Position numbers and translations under genes: made by a program. 64,000 nt of DNA from Sipunculus nudus (Eukaryota; Annelida; Sipuncula; Golfingiida; Sipunculidae): positions 54,817,676 through 54,881,675 of the forward strand of contig CM049316.1 in NCBI GenBank assembly GCA_026874595.1. Direction: 5' to 3'. This document shows, piece by piece, positions 12,653 to 25,290 of this stretch; position 1 is the stretch's first letter; each line of letters starts with the position of its first letter. The notes beneath the pieces are model-generated. The model searched no databases and was not told the origin of the DNA. It saw only the letters and a list, made by a program, of their open reading frames with translations.

Positions 12653-14254
12653 TAATACAACATATCTGGTTGGATGGGGGGAGGGGAGGCAGGGTTGCCA
12701 CATGTGATTCTCCATTTGTAAAAGCAGTGTTGCATCACTAATACGTTTACCCAGGCAAGGCTGTAGGGACCAGACATGGCTGGATTCAAAATGATAATAC
12801 ATTAGAGCCTCAGAAAAACTTCAATAACTAGAATAATTTTTAAGCTTTTACTTTTAAATTTCAGAATTTAACATATTAAAACTATATATATTCTAACTGT
12901 GAAAAGTAAATCAAATGTTCTCACAAAAAAAACAAGGGACCCATGGGTCACGGCGCTCAGCTGATCATGATTGGACTATAAATGTTTCTCAACTGTGATA
13001 CTATATCAAGTCGATAAAGCTTATGAATATCATGGACATGTTGGGCTATTATAAAGGAATTTAATGTAATATGTGAGTAAATGATAAATGAAATTACCTG
13101 ACTGATGGATTAATAGAGTCAAATATAGTGGTTTATTTTTTATTTATTTAGGAGGGGTTGAAAATTGTTATATATTTGAGCAAATATGAATGCAATGACA
13201 GCAGTAATAAGCAGTAGTAGAATGATGATAAGGCTATTTGTTGAAGGATCTAAAGTGTATGGTAGTCTGCAAGCTTTCAATTTGACAGATATGATGTTAT
13301 TATTAACTATGCTGATGAAGTGATTCATGAATTTGTGACTGTATGACACAAGATCTCTTTAGTCTTGACAAGGTACATTATTGTGATGCCCACTATGTCT
13401 ACATATTACACAATACTGACATAATTTCTGGCATGTACATAGGTACCTATAGGTAATACAACATATCTGGTTGGGTGGGGGGAGGGGAGGCAGGGTTGCC
13501 ACATGTGATTCTACATTTGTAAAAGCAGTGTTGCATCACTAATACGTTTACCCAGGCAAGGCCGTAGGGACCAGACATGGCTGGTCTGGAGATTCAAAAT
13601 GTAAATACATTAGAGCCTCAGAAAAACTTCAATAACTAGAATAATTTTTAAGCTTTTACTTTTAAATTTCAGAATTTAACAGATTAAAACTATATATATA
13701 CTAACTGTGAAAAGTTAATCAAATGTTCTCACAAAAAAAACAAGGGACCCATGGGTCACGGCGCTCAGCTGATCATGATTGGACTATAAATGTTTCTCCA
13801 CTGTGATACTATATCAAGTCGATAAAGCTTAAAATATCATGGACATGTTGGGCTATTATAAAGGAATTTAATGTAATATGTGAGTAAATGATAAATGAAA
13901 TTACCTGACTGATGGATTAATAGAGTCAAATATAGTGGTTTATTTTTTATTTATTTAGGAGGGGTTGAAAATTGTGATATATTTGAGGAAAATATGAATG
14001 CAATGACAGCAGTAATAAGCAGTAGTAGAATGATGATAAGGCTATTTGTTGAAGGATCTAAAGTGTATGGTAGTCTGCAAGCTTTCAATTTGACAGATAT
14101 GATGTTATGATTAACTATGCTGATGAAGTGATTCATGAATTTGTGACTGTATGACACAATATCTCTTTAGTCTTGACAAGGTACATTACTGTGATGCCCA
14201 CTATGTCTACATATTACACAATACTGACATAATTTCTGGCATGTACATAGGTAC
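12653..14254. repeat. 801-bp tandem duplication
   Basis: 12653-13453 is repeated almost exactly at 13454-14254: both begin TAATACAACATATCTGG and end 'gtacataggtacctat'. Only scattered substitutions and small indels separate them, so the duplication is recent. Each unit contains a family C 5' end (AACAAGGGACCC at 12931 and 13739) with the perfect palindrome GACCCATGGGTC. The paired minus-strand frames (13140-13349 and 13951-14157) are AT-rich, differ in their C-terminal ends because of an indel, and are unlikely to be coding. Confidence 0.85.
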
Positions 14255-15940
14255 CTATGGACGAATAGTTATACAAAATATTAAAGTATGAATATATCTG
14301 ATTCATCTTGTTCTTGCTTACTGAGGCTGACTTTGGGATGGGGTTCGGAGAAGGGAAAAGTGAGGGCAGCACGAAGGTGGATGTAGAAATATTCTATTGT
14401 AATGTTTTTCATTTATATAAGAATATGAAAAGCTAAGAGGAAAGGGGCCCTCCTACTTGGTTACAGTAAAGTTCTAAATATATGATTGCAATTAATACTC
14501 TGACAAGACTGTCATGAAGAAAAACAGTAAAAGTTTTGAGATACTGTGATGCATATGAAAATTTACAGATGGACAGGCAAGTTGACAGATTGGACTAATA
14601 CCTTTATTTCACTTTCAAGGGAATAATGCATTTAAGTTTATATATAATCCTATTTTTTTTAAGCATATCCACTTTTTCCATTAAGAAGTTTATATCTGAA
14701 TCATTCTTTTATTTACAGGTTTTATAAATTAAAAACAAAAAAACCTGAAAATATAAGTTAAAATATTACAATTATTGCAAAAGTTGCAATCATTATATAT
14801 ACAGAGTAAAAAACTGAAACTATAAGTTAAAATATTAGAGTTGTTGCAAAAGTTGCAATCTAATACTTATAAAAGGAATTTAGTTCACGTTTGTGCGCAA
14901 TGTTCTCTAAAACCGCGCTGTGTACAATATTGTGCCATACATCATTTTAAAGGTTATTATCCCCGCAGTGACATAGGCGATATGAAAATAAATAATTTTT
15001 AATATACATATAATTTTGAGTGATTTTTCCATTTTTTACCGAGCACAGCCGAACTGTCTTCGGCAATTACTGAAATGCGTGCATCGTGGTCACTTAACCC
15101 CTAACACTAAGGACTATTGTTCATATGAATAATGCTTGCTTTCAATGAGGGATTTGACCCCGGCTGGTGGTCGGTAAAAGAGAAAAACACATGTTTCTCG
15201 CTTTATGAAATGGAGGATTAATGACAAAACCTAATTCAAGGTCCCAATTTCAGGAACATGCGTGGGGTGGGGTGGGGTGGTGTCTGGGGTTTCAGGCCTA
15301 AAAATTTGTCTGATACGATGAAAAAAAAAACATTGCGGCGGTTGAAAATGAATACGGACCCTCTGCATGGAATTCCGTTGGGTCCGCTTCTGCTACTTAC
15401 GAGGTATGCATATTTCTGTTTCTTTCTTCAGGAACAGTTTTCTTGCAACGTACATCTAATAATTCTTTCATGTTTTCCTCACATCAACCTAATCCTTATA
15501 CGTCCACCGATAGAATCCAGTCAAATATCATCGAAAACCTGAATGCCCCCGCGTCTCATTCCGGTTCGCAATGTCAACACCATCACTGGCCAGGTCATCA
15601 AGGTAAACATACCGGGGTATAAATTTCTTGCCACGAGGACAGAACCACAAAATGAATGTTAAAAATATTGGAGCGACTGCAGGATCACTCACGCACTGAC
15701 TCCACCAGATTATGAGTTTATACGGACGGACGGTATGATGTTAAGGATTCATGTAATTTAAAAGTAAGTGGCAAAATTAAGATACATGCAGCTGTACATA
15801 GAAACGTTTTCTGTTCACAGAAGTGTTGTGCCTCAGAGAGGTGCATGAGTTATTCTGCAGTCGTGCCAAAATGTTTATACATATCTTATGGAGACAGTTT
15901 CCCACTGAAAACCTATATTTCCGGTTAGCTTTTGGATTAA
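14255..15940. other. Non-coding stretch with a G-quadruplex motif
   Basis: No gene recognised. 14740-14870 has two copies of a 'ctgaaaatataagttaaaatatta...gttgcaaaagttgcaatc' unit. Four GGGG runs lie at 15264-15289. The open frame at 15258-15542 has no familiar motif. Confidence 0.45.
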
Positions 15941-16337
15941 AACAAGGGACCTATGGGTCACGACGCTCAGCTGTTATATATGATAAAAAAATATTATTTA
16001 GAAATGAGGCACATGCTAGTTTTGTGTGGTAATAAATATAAGCTGTATTATGAATTGTTGTTGTTTAGCTTATGTATGATTTGGATAGTACCTTTGGAGA
16101 CAGGGAAGAGGATTGATTTCATTTATTTTATTAACAAATGGAGTACTACTGTCACACAGATTTTGACTTGGCCATATAACTTATAAGCAGAACATATAAT
16201 ATAAGAGTTTAACTATTTATTAAAAAAATTACAAATATTGTCCCAAATATAATTTTTATTAAAAATAATAAGAGAATCATATAATTTTTTAAATTGATAT
16301 ATAACTGATATGATAATTAAAATAATATTAAAGAATA

Positions 16338-16361
16338 TATTCATGAATGCATTCATGAATA
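16338..16361. other. 24-bp perfect palindrome in family C
   Basis: TATTCATGAATG followed by its exact reverse complement. The same palindrome is present in the paralogous copy at 35946-35969. A second inverted pair, TGAAAGTAT and ATACTTTCA, lies just downstream in both copies. Confidence 0.85.
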
Positions 16362-18469
16362 CATTTTGAAAGTATTTGCACGAGTATTCATATACTTTCA
16401 TTTTTACCTAAATTCCCTTTCTTTATGCAAGAAATTTTATAATGGAGTACATAATCATATTCGTATAAATACAGTTACAAAGTATTCGCACCATGTCTGG
16501 TATTTATTCAGTTTTCACCAAACAATGATGTTGAGAATCCAGAATATACAAAATTCACACATTTAAATAATGATCATAAGTACCTGGTTTTATGGCTTTT
16601 ATTTATATTAAAAAATAACTGTAAAAAATTCATTTTGGACTTATTTCACATCAATGTACACACTAGACACAATAGGAATCTAGATTAATATTATCAACTG
16701 TATCTTTGTCTATCATTAATTTCCTTCATATAATCCTTAATGATTAGTAATGAATAATATGATTTACTTCTTTATCATTAAAAATGAACTGAAAAATGCC
16801 ATAAGTGACTGCATGGTGTTATTTGGAATATGTGACATTCTACCCATTGATACAAGATTCTTATATCATCAGTAACTGCAAGTTAATTTGCTGTTATTAT
16901 AAACTAACAAATTCCTTTTCTATTTTTCTTTAATTTGTTATTAAAAACCAATAAAAATTTATTAATTTATTGTTTATTGTTATGTTGTTGGTTAAAACTA
17001 CTAGATGAGTTGGGTTTGAACACCTGGATCAACTGTGGCTGGCCATCAGCTGCCTGGATTCTCCCCTCAAGCGTGCATAATTTGATGAAAGGTCAACAAG
17101 GTCAACATACAGGTGACTCAAGAGGGGCTGGAGAGAGCCAAAGTCTGACAGGGTCTCATAAAAAACATTAATAAAAGCTACAATATTTGGCAAATTTCTT
17201 TCAGGTTTCTAAACTAAAAAGCTGAAATCCTTATGTGTGCATGATATGAAAATTATATCAACAGTGCTCACGGGAAACAAACGTGCCATGGTCACAGTTG
17301 GGCAAAATTTAAGGTACTAATTTTATATTTATACTAATAACTTATAAAATTTGAAAAATTCAGAACTAATTCTGGGTATTCAACTGAATCTTGATTAAAT
17401 AATGTTACATCCCTGACAAAAAATATCTCTAGCTTCAGCAATGCCCTTGTTAAGGGAGTAAATATATTTCTTGATTTTTTACAAAGTGCATTATGTTTGG
17501 GCCCATAACTTAAAAAAAATACACAATACTGACATCATTTCTGGCATGTGCATAGTGAATGTATAGAAAAATATGTATATTATATATGATCAAAGTCAGA
17601 TCAGTGGTTTTGATATTAGGCAGTCTTAAAGTGTAACATTGGGTTTTTAATGGAAAAATGAAGTTTTTCATTGATATTTCGAAGGAATTAAGTCCTAGTG
17701 ACCAAATTCTTGGCATGGTAGGGGATTTTGGAGAAATCTAACTGTATGCCAAATTTAAGGAACTTAGAGCTGAAGCTCGGGAGCTGAGCTCTAGCAAACT
17801 GCATAACACTAGCAATATGTGACATGGTGCTTGAAAACTTGAATAAAATCTACAGTTTTTGATCAACTGGTTTCAAATTTTCGGTGTTAACAGTTGAAAT
17901 GCTAACAAAAACATGCTGTGAAAATTAAATCCACAGCAGTTACAGCAAAAAAACGTGCCATGGTCAAAGTTTGGCAAAATTTAAGGTACCAATTTTTTAT
18001 TTTTGCTAATATTTTAAAAAATTTCAAAGATTTTGATCTTATTTTGGATATACAATTTAATTTTGATTAATCAAAGTAATATTACTGGAAAAAAAGTGCT
18101 TAGCTTTAACAAGTTTTGTGTTAAGTGATAAAATTTCTTTCCTGATTATTTAAAAAATGCATTATGTTTGGGCCCATAACTTTTTTAAATTAAATAATAC
18201 AGACCTAATTTCTGGCATGTACATAGGAATTATATAGAGGATTATTTATAGGAAATATGAGTAAAAACAGATGAGTGGTATAGATATTAGGCAGTCCTAA
18301 AGTGTGAAAATAGGTTTTTAATAAAAAATTGAGGTTTTTCCTTAATTTCTCAAAGGAATGAAGTCGCAAAGACCCAGTTTTCGGCTTGGTAGGAGATCTT
18401 GGGGACATCTAACATTATGCTGAATTTTGGATTCCTAGGTCTTACGGTTTCAAAACGTGCCACATCTAC

Positions 18470-18542
18470 GGACGGACGGACGGACGGACGGACGGACGGA
18501 CAGACGGACGGACGGACGGACAGACGGACGGACGACGGACAA
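18470..18542. repeat. (GGAC)n microsatellite
   Basis: About 18 copies of GGAC with two cAGAC variants, directly before the family C 3' end. GGACGGAC-type runs occupy the same place in other copies (for example 20240-20270 and 39260). Confidence 0.9.
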
Positions 18543-18585
18543 TGGACCACGACTATAGCTCAGATGACTTATAGTCAGCTGAGCT

Positions 18586-20290
18586 AAAAAATGAGCCAAC
18601 ATTTCACATCTCAGTTAATAAATCTCCCCAACCCCGGCAATAAGCCCGGTATACCGGGTCTATCAGCTAGTCATCATATATCCAGAGTGTAGCTCATATT
18701 GGGTCATATTATGCATACACATATATTTTATTATTTTTAAATCATAAATGTTTAAACTGAATCTAAAAGAAAATAATGCCACAACATGGCATCTACAAGA
18801 ATATTCCTTGAATCACTATTAAAAAGTTTTGCACATTGGATTTTTCAGTACATGCTTAATTTTACATGCTGGGGTGGGTTACATAATGCAAGTGAAGGCT
18901 GTAATACTAGGTGGGCTAGATGTAAACAACACTTGACATAGTGTATGAAAACATGAACAAAAGCTATTCTTTTCAATCAATTTCTTTGAAATTTCAGATT
19001 TTAAAAGATTAAATCCTTATGTATATATGCTGTGAAAATTAAATCAACAGTGCCAAAGTTGGACAAAAATTTAAGGTATTGATTTTTTATTTATGCTAAT
19101 AACTTGAAAAATTTGCAAAATTCAGATCTAATTTTTGGTAAACAATTGAATCTTGATTAAATAAAGTTATATTCCTGAAAAAAAGTCTCTAGGTTCAGCA
19201 ATTCTCATGTTAGGTGAGTAAATATATTTCCTGATTTTTTTAAAAATTGCATTATGTTTTGCCCCATAACTTCAAAATAATACCCAATACTGACCTAATT
19301 TTTGGTATGTTCGTAGAAAATGTATGAAAGAAAGTGAATACTAAATACAATCAAAAACAGATCAGTGGTTTTGATATTAGGCAGCCTTGAAGTGTAACAA
19401 TGGCTTTTTTTATGGAAAACGGAGTTTCATTCCTTAATATCTCGAAGGAACGAAGTCCTAATGACCAAATTTTTGGTATGGTAGGAGATTTTGGGGACAT
19501 CTTAAATTATGCCAACAGCCTGGGGAGCATAGAGATGTGCACTGAATGACCTACAGTCATCAAAGTGGACTGCTTGACAATGTAAGGGAATACAACAAGA
19601 GCCTCCAAAAAAATTCAATAACTAGCCTAATTTTGCAGCTTTTATTTTCAAATTTCAGATTTTAACAGATTCAATCCTTATGTATACATGCTGTGAAAAT
19701 TAAATCCACAGTACTTACAGGAAAAAAACGTGCCGTGGCCAAAGTTGGGCAACATTTAAGGTACCAATTTTATATTTTTGCCAATATTTAAAAACCTTTA
19801 CCAGATTTTGATCTAATTTTTGGTATACAATTTATTTTTGATTAATTAAAGTTGTATTACTGGAAAAAAGTCCCTACCTTTAACACTTTTGGTCTTAAGT
19901 GACCAAATATCTTTCCTGATCTTTTTACAAAGTCCATTATGTTTGGGCCCATAACTTTTTTAAATTATATAATACTGACTTAATTTCTGGCATGTACATA
20001 GAAACTATATAGAGGAATATTTATGGTAAATATGAAGAAAACCAGATGAGTGGTTTTGAAATTAGGCAGTCCTGAAGTGTGAAAAAAGATTTTAAATAAA
20101 AAACTGAGGTTTTTCCTTAATATCTCAGGGAGCGACATCCTATTGACCCAATTTTTGGCATGGTAGGAGATTTTGGGGACATCTAACTGTATGACGAATT
20201 TAAGATTCATAGGTCCAATAGTGTCAAAATGGCCAGTCTTACGGACGTAAATCAGGACGGACATCCGGACTATAGCACAGATGACTATGT
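18586..20290 (+). repeat. Second partial family C copy (two further modules)
   Basis: After about 300 bp of unmatched sequence, 18940-19520 and 19580-20260 are two more of the 650-bp modules found in 17165-18470. The stretch ends with a decayed version of the 3' end ('ggactatagcacagatgacta' at about 20265). No 5' end is seen, so it is a 5'-truncated copy lying downstream in tandem. Confidence 0.65.
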
Positions 20291-20445
20291 TAATTGCATT
20301 ACTGACCACATACAGGAGCACATATCAAAAGGATTATAAATGTGAATGAAAGCAAAGCCATGCAAGACACAAGAAATTGTGGTGGTTACCATTTGGGATT
20401 TACAAATAGTTTGAACATTAACATGTACTCTTTCATTAAAACTCC

Positions 20446-20616
20446 TCACGTGCAGCCTGGATGGTCTTGCAGGGTATGGGGTGGTGGCTTTTTAAGATTA
20501 CCAGCTCTGTACAGTGATACAGCTACAAGTAGGATGGCCTGCAGTGATAGAAGGCAATACATATTGACAATGACATTCCCAAACTGTTGTTTTGAAACAG
20601 GAAGCCCATTGGTCAT
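20446..20616 (-). CDS. Short uncharacterised open frame, possible gene or exon fragment
   Basis: A 56-codon frame runs from an ATG at 20614-20616 to a TGA at 20446-20448 on the minus strand. I do not recognise the product. The middle (about residues 13-38) is strongly hydrophobic and could be one membrane segment; the C-terminal part is basic and proline-rich (LKKPPP). An in-frame TAG lies a few codons upstream of the ATG, and there is a usable AG acceptor (TTTAG) beside it, so this could also be a terminal exon. Local composition is less AT-rich than the surroundings. It may equally be a chance frame or an old transposon piece. Confidence 0.2.
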   Translation of the reverse strand: MTNGLPVSKQQFGNVIVNMYCLLSLQAILLVAVSLYRAGNLKKPPPHTLQDHPGCT

Positions 20617-20639
20617 GTTACTCTGCTAAATCTTATACA

Positions 20640-23600
20640 CTACTAAAGGCAACAAGCACATAAACCAGGGATTGATATTAAATGTTAACAGCTTGTCAAG
20701 GGCAAGTTGAAGTTCAGGAATATGGTGGTAGGGCAACCAAAAGTTGCCTGCTACTTGCCTGACTGGGCAAGTGGTTCCAACATTAACCTTTACACAAAGG
20801 CCTTCATCTTAACTTATCTAAGTTTGCCATTTTCTTTCTCGAAGAAATGAAATGGTATTTTAATACCTGTTTCTTAAATTACCTGCATCTTTATATGTGC
20901 ATATGCTAAAGAGAAATATTATTAACAAAAATCATTTTGAACATGTCTATTATTGCTAAACAATCATGTGAAGCCCACTTTTCATTATTGTGGCTGCAAT
21001 CAGTGATTTACTGGATAAGTAAAAATAATGTATGGAAAGTAAAAGCTTGATGTTTCTTTTGGTAGGCAAGTAATTTCAAAAGTCAATGTCAAGCCCTATA
21101 AACAGAGGTCAGAGTTAACTAATTTATGGGTTTGCAAAGTAGAATTTACAAGATTCTGTCATTATATTTTGTTTGAGTTGCCCAGGTCTAAATGATACAA
21201 TTTCTGCACCAATGAGTATCATGCTGAGAGCTGTAGTCTATCATTCTCAACTAAAAAAGGAACTAAAAATGTTTAAAATGGATGGTAATTCACCTAGGAA
21301 TTCTTCTTCCTTCTTATTAAACCTAACTTAGATGTGTTATTATGTCTCCTTAAACTTACTATTGTTTTCTTCTACTTTCCTGATGTTGTCAAAATGGGTG
21401 TCTGCCTCAAATTGTTATAAAGCAATAAATCTATTGTTTCTTGTTTGTTTGTTTTCTAGAGCTCTCTTGTTAATTTTAAAGACACCTTTGCTGCTAACAA
21501 ATGATGGTCACTGATGATGGCTACTCCTTCCATAAATTTTGTATCTATCAGTGAGCTCCTATATTCTAATTTACTGCAACATCCTCCCCATTTAGTGCGT
21601 TCCATGTTAACTTATGGATGTCTTTATGTTTAACCAATGTTCCTCCAAGCACTAAACTGTTCAATTCACGAAACAGAACTGAGGACTCTATGTGAACTGT
21701 CTAGTTTACATTCATGCCTCTTGAGGGCTTACATGGATTTTTTAAAATTAAAACATATTAATATCTATACTGGAATGGCTATTCCAAGAAATGTGATCTT
21801 CTGTTAAAGGGTTCTTATCAAATTTGGATTTCATTTTCATGCCTTTTCAAGGATATAAATTTGATTTTTTCACACCTCTCCCTCTGTACACACCCATTTA
21901 GCCAAATGCTCCTACAAACATTCTATTTTTTATTCACTTTTGCAAAGAAAGAGGGTGAATGGAGTATACATTAACTGCAAGTGCAACTGTACTTGTTTTT
22001 GGCAGATTAACCAGCTATGACTTTGAGATTCAGCAAGACCGAATGTCATGTTAAATCAGAAACCTTCTTGTATTATTTTATATTATTAGTATTCATTATT
22101 AGCACTGTTATAATTAACACTGATTGCTAAGTAAAACTAAACCTGGTACAGCCTGGTAAACCCTAAATTAATTGTTCCCAGGAAAAAAAAGATTTACCAG
22201 ACTGTAACAATTAGTTAGAGAAAGGGCCATCTAATCTGACAGCCCTGAGGACAAAAAGGTACCCAAATTCTATTTATTGACAAAAGATTCTGTGTAACTG
22301 TCTAAAATGAGATCCTGCTAATTGAAGAGTGGTCTGGATAATTGGCAATGCAAAACAGTGATTATAATAATGGCATCAATCAGAGAGAGCTTAATTGACC
22401 ATATTTCACACTCAATTCTAGTGATATATCCTGTTTATCAGTCTGACATTATTACCCAGCATGTTAAAAATCCTGTTTTTTAAATAAATTCCTGTTTATA
22501 AGATTGTTCTTTGAGCTTGAAGTACACCAGCAAATATTTTTTTAAAATTTTTATACATAAAGGATAACATCCATGAACACCAGTAATATTATTTTGCACT
22601 TAAAAAAATGAACTGTTTGGTCTTGTGGTGAGCTACTGCCTTTGCATTTACAAGCATATTACCTGTTCTTGAACTCCTGGATGGAAAAGCTGTGTTAATT
22701 ATGGCAGGTCAACATTCCTTGATAAATAACTATAAGATTCTCAAAACGTTCTTGACTTTACTCTCACAGTTCATTGGCCATAAAGTACAAAAATGAAGAA
22801 TACCAACAAAGTGTCTGACAAAACTGTCTTTTTTTATGGCAAAATAATTTGCTTTCTTTTAAAGCTGAGCTGAGATGCATTTTACTATGTGAAAACTCAA
22901 TAAGCAGTGTACCAACATAAAATTTTTTATAGTAATGAATGGCCTTAATGCTTTTCCTGAATTTAAAAAGCTGAAACCTTGACATCAATTTTCCCTCTCC
23001 ATTTAAGAAAGTACATAAATACAGAATATTGCTTTATTTCAGTCACTCCTAGGAGGCAGTATTTCCAAGGGTAGGAATTCCAGGGAAACCCAGATGGGAA
23101 TCCCAGACTACTCTTCCCTTTACAACAGCCTTTACTCCACAGATTACCCACAGCCTTTAAAATAATTTATGATGTAGTTCAGGTGTACCAATGCGAGTAA
23201 GGGATCTCATTACAAGAAGGCTTGTAACAATGGAGCATTCAAAGAGCAAGTGACCTGCATCAACTCCTAATCAATAAAATAAATCTGAATCTTGTCTCTC
23301 ACCTCCTGGGGAATTCTGGGTGTCAGATTCTTCATCATATGTCCTGATTTTTGAACAGTCTGTTCTCTCATCAACAGCAGCCTTAAAATTTGAACAATCT
23401 TTTTAAAAAAATAAAGTGTCCCACAGGTAAAAATGCTCAATTGTAAAACTTATCTGTGACACTGAGAGCATATGTCTACCTAAAACTTAACCTAACCATA
23501 TGCAAAATGATAATTTAAAGTTACCTTTTTAAATTATTGCCAATTTGTTATTTTAATTGTATCTAAATGATTTGACTCAATCCAAAGTCTCATAATACAT

Positions 23601-23990
23601 ATATACCTTTAATTTAGTAAACACAGATAATGACATGCATCTAATCAAACCATTAAAGTCATGAAACATCAATAATGCCTGAGAAATCTGATCTTCAACT
23701 GTCTGATATCAAAGAAAGCACAAGATTTTGGGACAATTCATGGAGGAATTTCTACATATACACTGAAAACAGGCAAAGAAAGTGGAATTTTACAAAAAAA
23801 TTGAAAAAAATGTTCTACAAATGTTCTAAAAAATTCTACAAAGTGTGCAACACATTTTCCATCTTACAAATACAAAATGAATTACCGGTAGAATATGGGA
23901 AGTCGACAAGCTACTACGTGTACCTGCCAAAATCAGAATGGGAATGGTGGAGTGACCCATGGATTGAGTGGCAAAGGGAAATACAGTGAG
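20640..23990. other. Mostly unique AT-rich sequence
   Basis: No interspersed family from elsewhere in the window is visible here. The only coding-like item is the exon candidate at 23303-23398. The frame at 23675-23989 is lysine-rich and runs into the family B type 'tacgtgtacctgcc...ggattgagtggcaa' string at 23900-24000, so I do not call it a gene. Confidence 0.4.
23303..23398 (-). CDS. Candidate internal exon (weak)
   Basis: On the minus strand a 96-bp segment lies between an AG acceptor (plus-strand CT at 23399-23400, preceded by a T-rich tract) and a good donor (AG|GTGAGA, GT at 23301-23302). One frame is open throughout, phase 1 to phase 1, and gives a hydrophilic, acidic peptide with two Asp-Cys-Ser triplets. 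I do not recognise it and found no partner exon with certainty. It is listed because length, phase and donor agree with a real exon, not because function is known. Confidence 0.2.
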
Positions 23991-24199
23991 ATGTGTTGCC
24001 TATTAGCATGGATGTCTACCATGTAAACATGATTGTAGGTGGTGCCACCTGTTATTTGAATGAGAAACTATCCAAGATGTATTCATATGCAAAATTTCAG
24101 GTGGATAAGTCAAACTACTGCTGAGATATGAGTGATGAAACTTTATTTTGGCAGATACAAATATCAACTTTAAGACAAATGCTATTGATTAATATCAAT

Positions 24200-24680
24200 A
24201 TCAACAAGAGCACCGCAAATGTGCATAATATGCCCGTCTTATGTCTTATGACTTCTGACCTCATTAAATATGTGTGAAATCTGCTGAGGAATTTAAATGA
24301 GGTGAGAAACTATTGGTAAATATGTATAATAAGTTTCATGAAAATCCATAGGATTTTTGTTAAGTCACCATGGTCCCTTTAAAGTTCAGTGACCTCTGAC
24401 CTCGTTAAATATGAGTGGATTTTGCTGGAAATTGAACTTAGGTAAGATATTTTATTGAATATAATTTCTGATGAGTTTTTATCAAAATCCTTCATATTAC
24501 TGTCAGTTATCATGGCAACATAACAATGTAGCCTAGTGACCTGTGACCTTTTTAAATATGCATGGATTTTGCCCATGTAATCAAACTTGGGCGAGTTAAT
24601 TTGTTGGTGAGTAGTTATGGTGAGTATGGTGAAAATTCATCAAAGACCCTGTAAGGAAATGCTGGTTAGGGGACTGACGG
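24200..24680. repeat. Tandem array of about 145-bp units
   Basis: Three units share 'tgacctcattaaatatg' followed by 'gattttgctg' at about 24255, 24397 and 24543 (spacings 142 and 146 bp). Divergence between units is considerable. It is non-coding. Confidence 0.65.
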
Positions 24681-25290
24681 ATGGTGGGTATACCATAAAA
24701 CTCCCGTCATATGACTGCCGTATAAAAATCAAAACTGTATAAAGGGTGAAAACACAACCAGTCTAATGGTACAGCTTTAACATGAGCTGTGGATCACAAC
24801 TCTTATGATAGATACAGCCTGATTTTCCTCAAAAGTTGCCTGATAACCGAGTTAAAGAAAATATTATTTTTTATATCTTGGGTGAATAGAATCCTTGACT
24901 ACTTGACTATACTAAGTCTGAATTAAGATGTTTACATCTACAATCTTCTTGTTCAAATAAACAAAGAATGTGCCAGGTGAACAAAATTATAACAGAAACC
25001 TGTGCAAAAACAGTGTAAAGCTATATTTCCATATATGCATGCAGTTACTATGTGTATACAGTACGTATTTGAAACTAGATATTTCTTGGCACAGCAGGTG
25101 CCATAGTATGGCCAGACAATTAAGCCCCCCCCCCCCTCTTCAGCAGCATATACATGTACTGACACTTGGCAAGTGACTATGGAACATCTATCAACTTGAG
25201 AATCAATATTTTACACCAAATATATAACCATATATAACCATATATAACCACTATGATGAAAAGGGGATAAATTTATACTATAAAATGGTA
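24681..25290. other. Unremarkable stretch with a poly-C tract
   Basis: Contains a 12-base C run at about 25125-25136 and three copies of 'tatataacca' at 25220-25250. No gene seen. Confidence 0.45.

Larger units (their letters stand above)
15941..18585 (+). mobile_element. Family C element with both ends (Helentron/HINE-like, non-autonomous)
   Basis: It starts AACAAGGGACC at 15941, has the subterminal GCTCAGCTG at 15965-15973 and ends with its exact complement CAGCTGAGC at 18576-18584, followed by TAAAAA. The first 1.2 kb is matched colinearly by the split copy starting at 32000. The 3' half consists of two tandem modules of about 650 bp (17165-17760 and 17820-18470), each running through 'gtgccatggtca', 'gggcccataact', 'taggcagtc' and 'ggtaggggatttt'. 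A (GGAC)n tract precedes the 3' end. It contains no transposase or other coding sequence that I recognise. Class assignment is by architecture only. Confidence 0.65.

Noticed and set aside
20342-20629. 95-codon plus-strand frame
   Set aside because: It overlaps the minus-strand candidate, starts outside it and shows no domain; low support.
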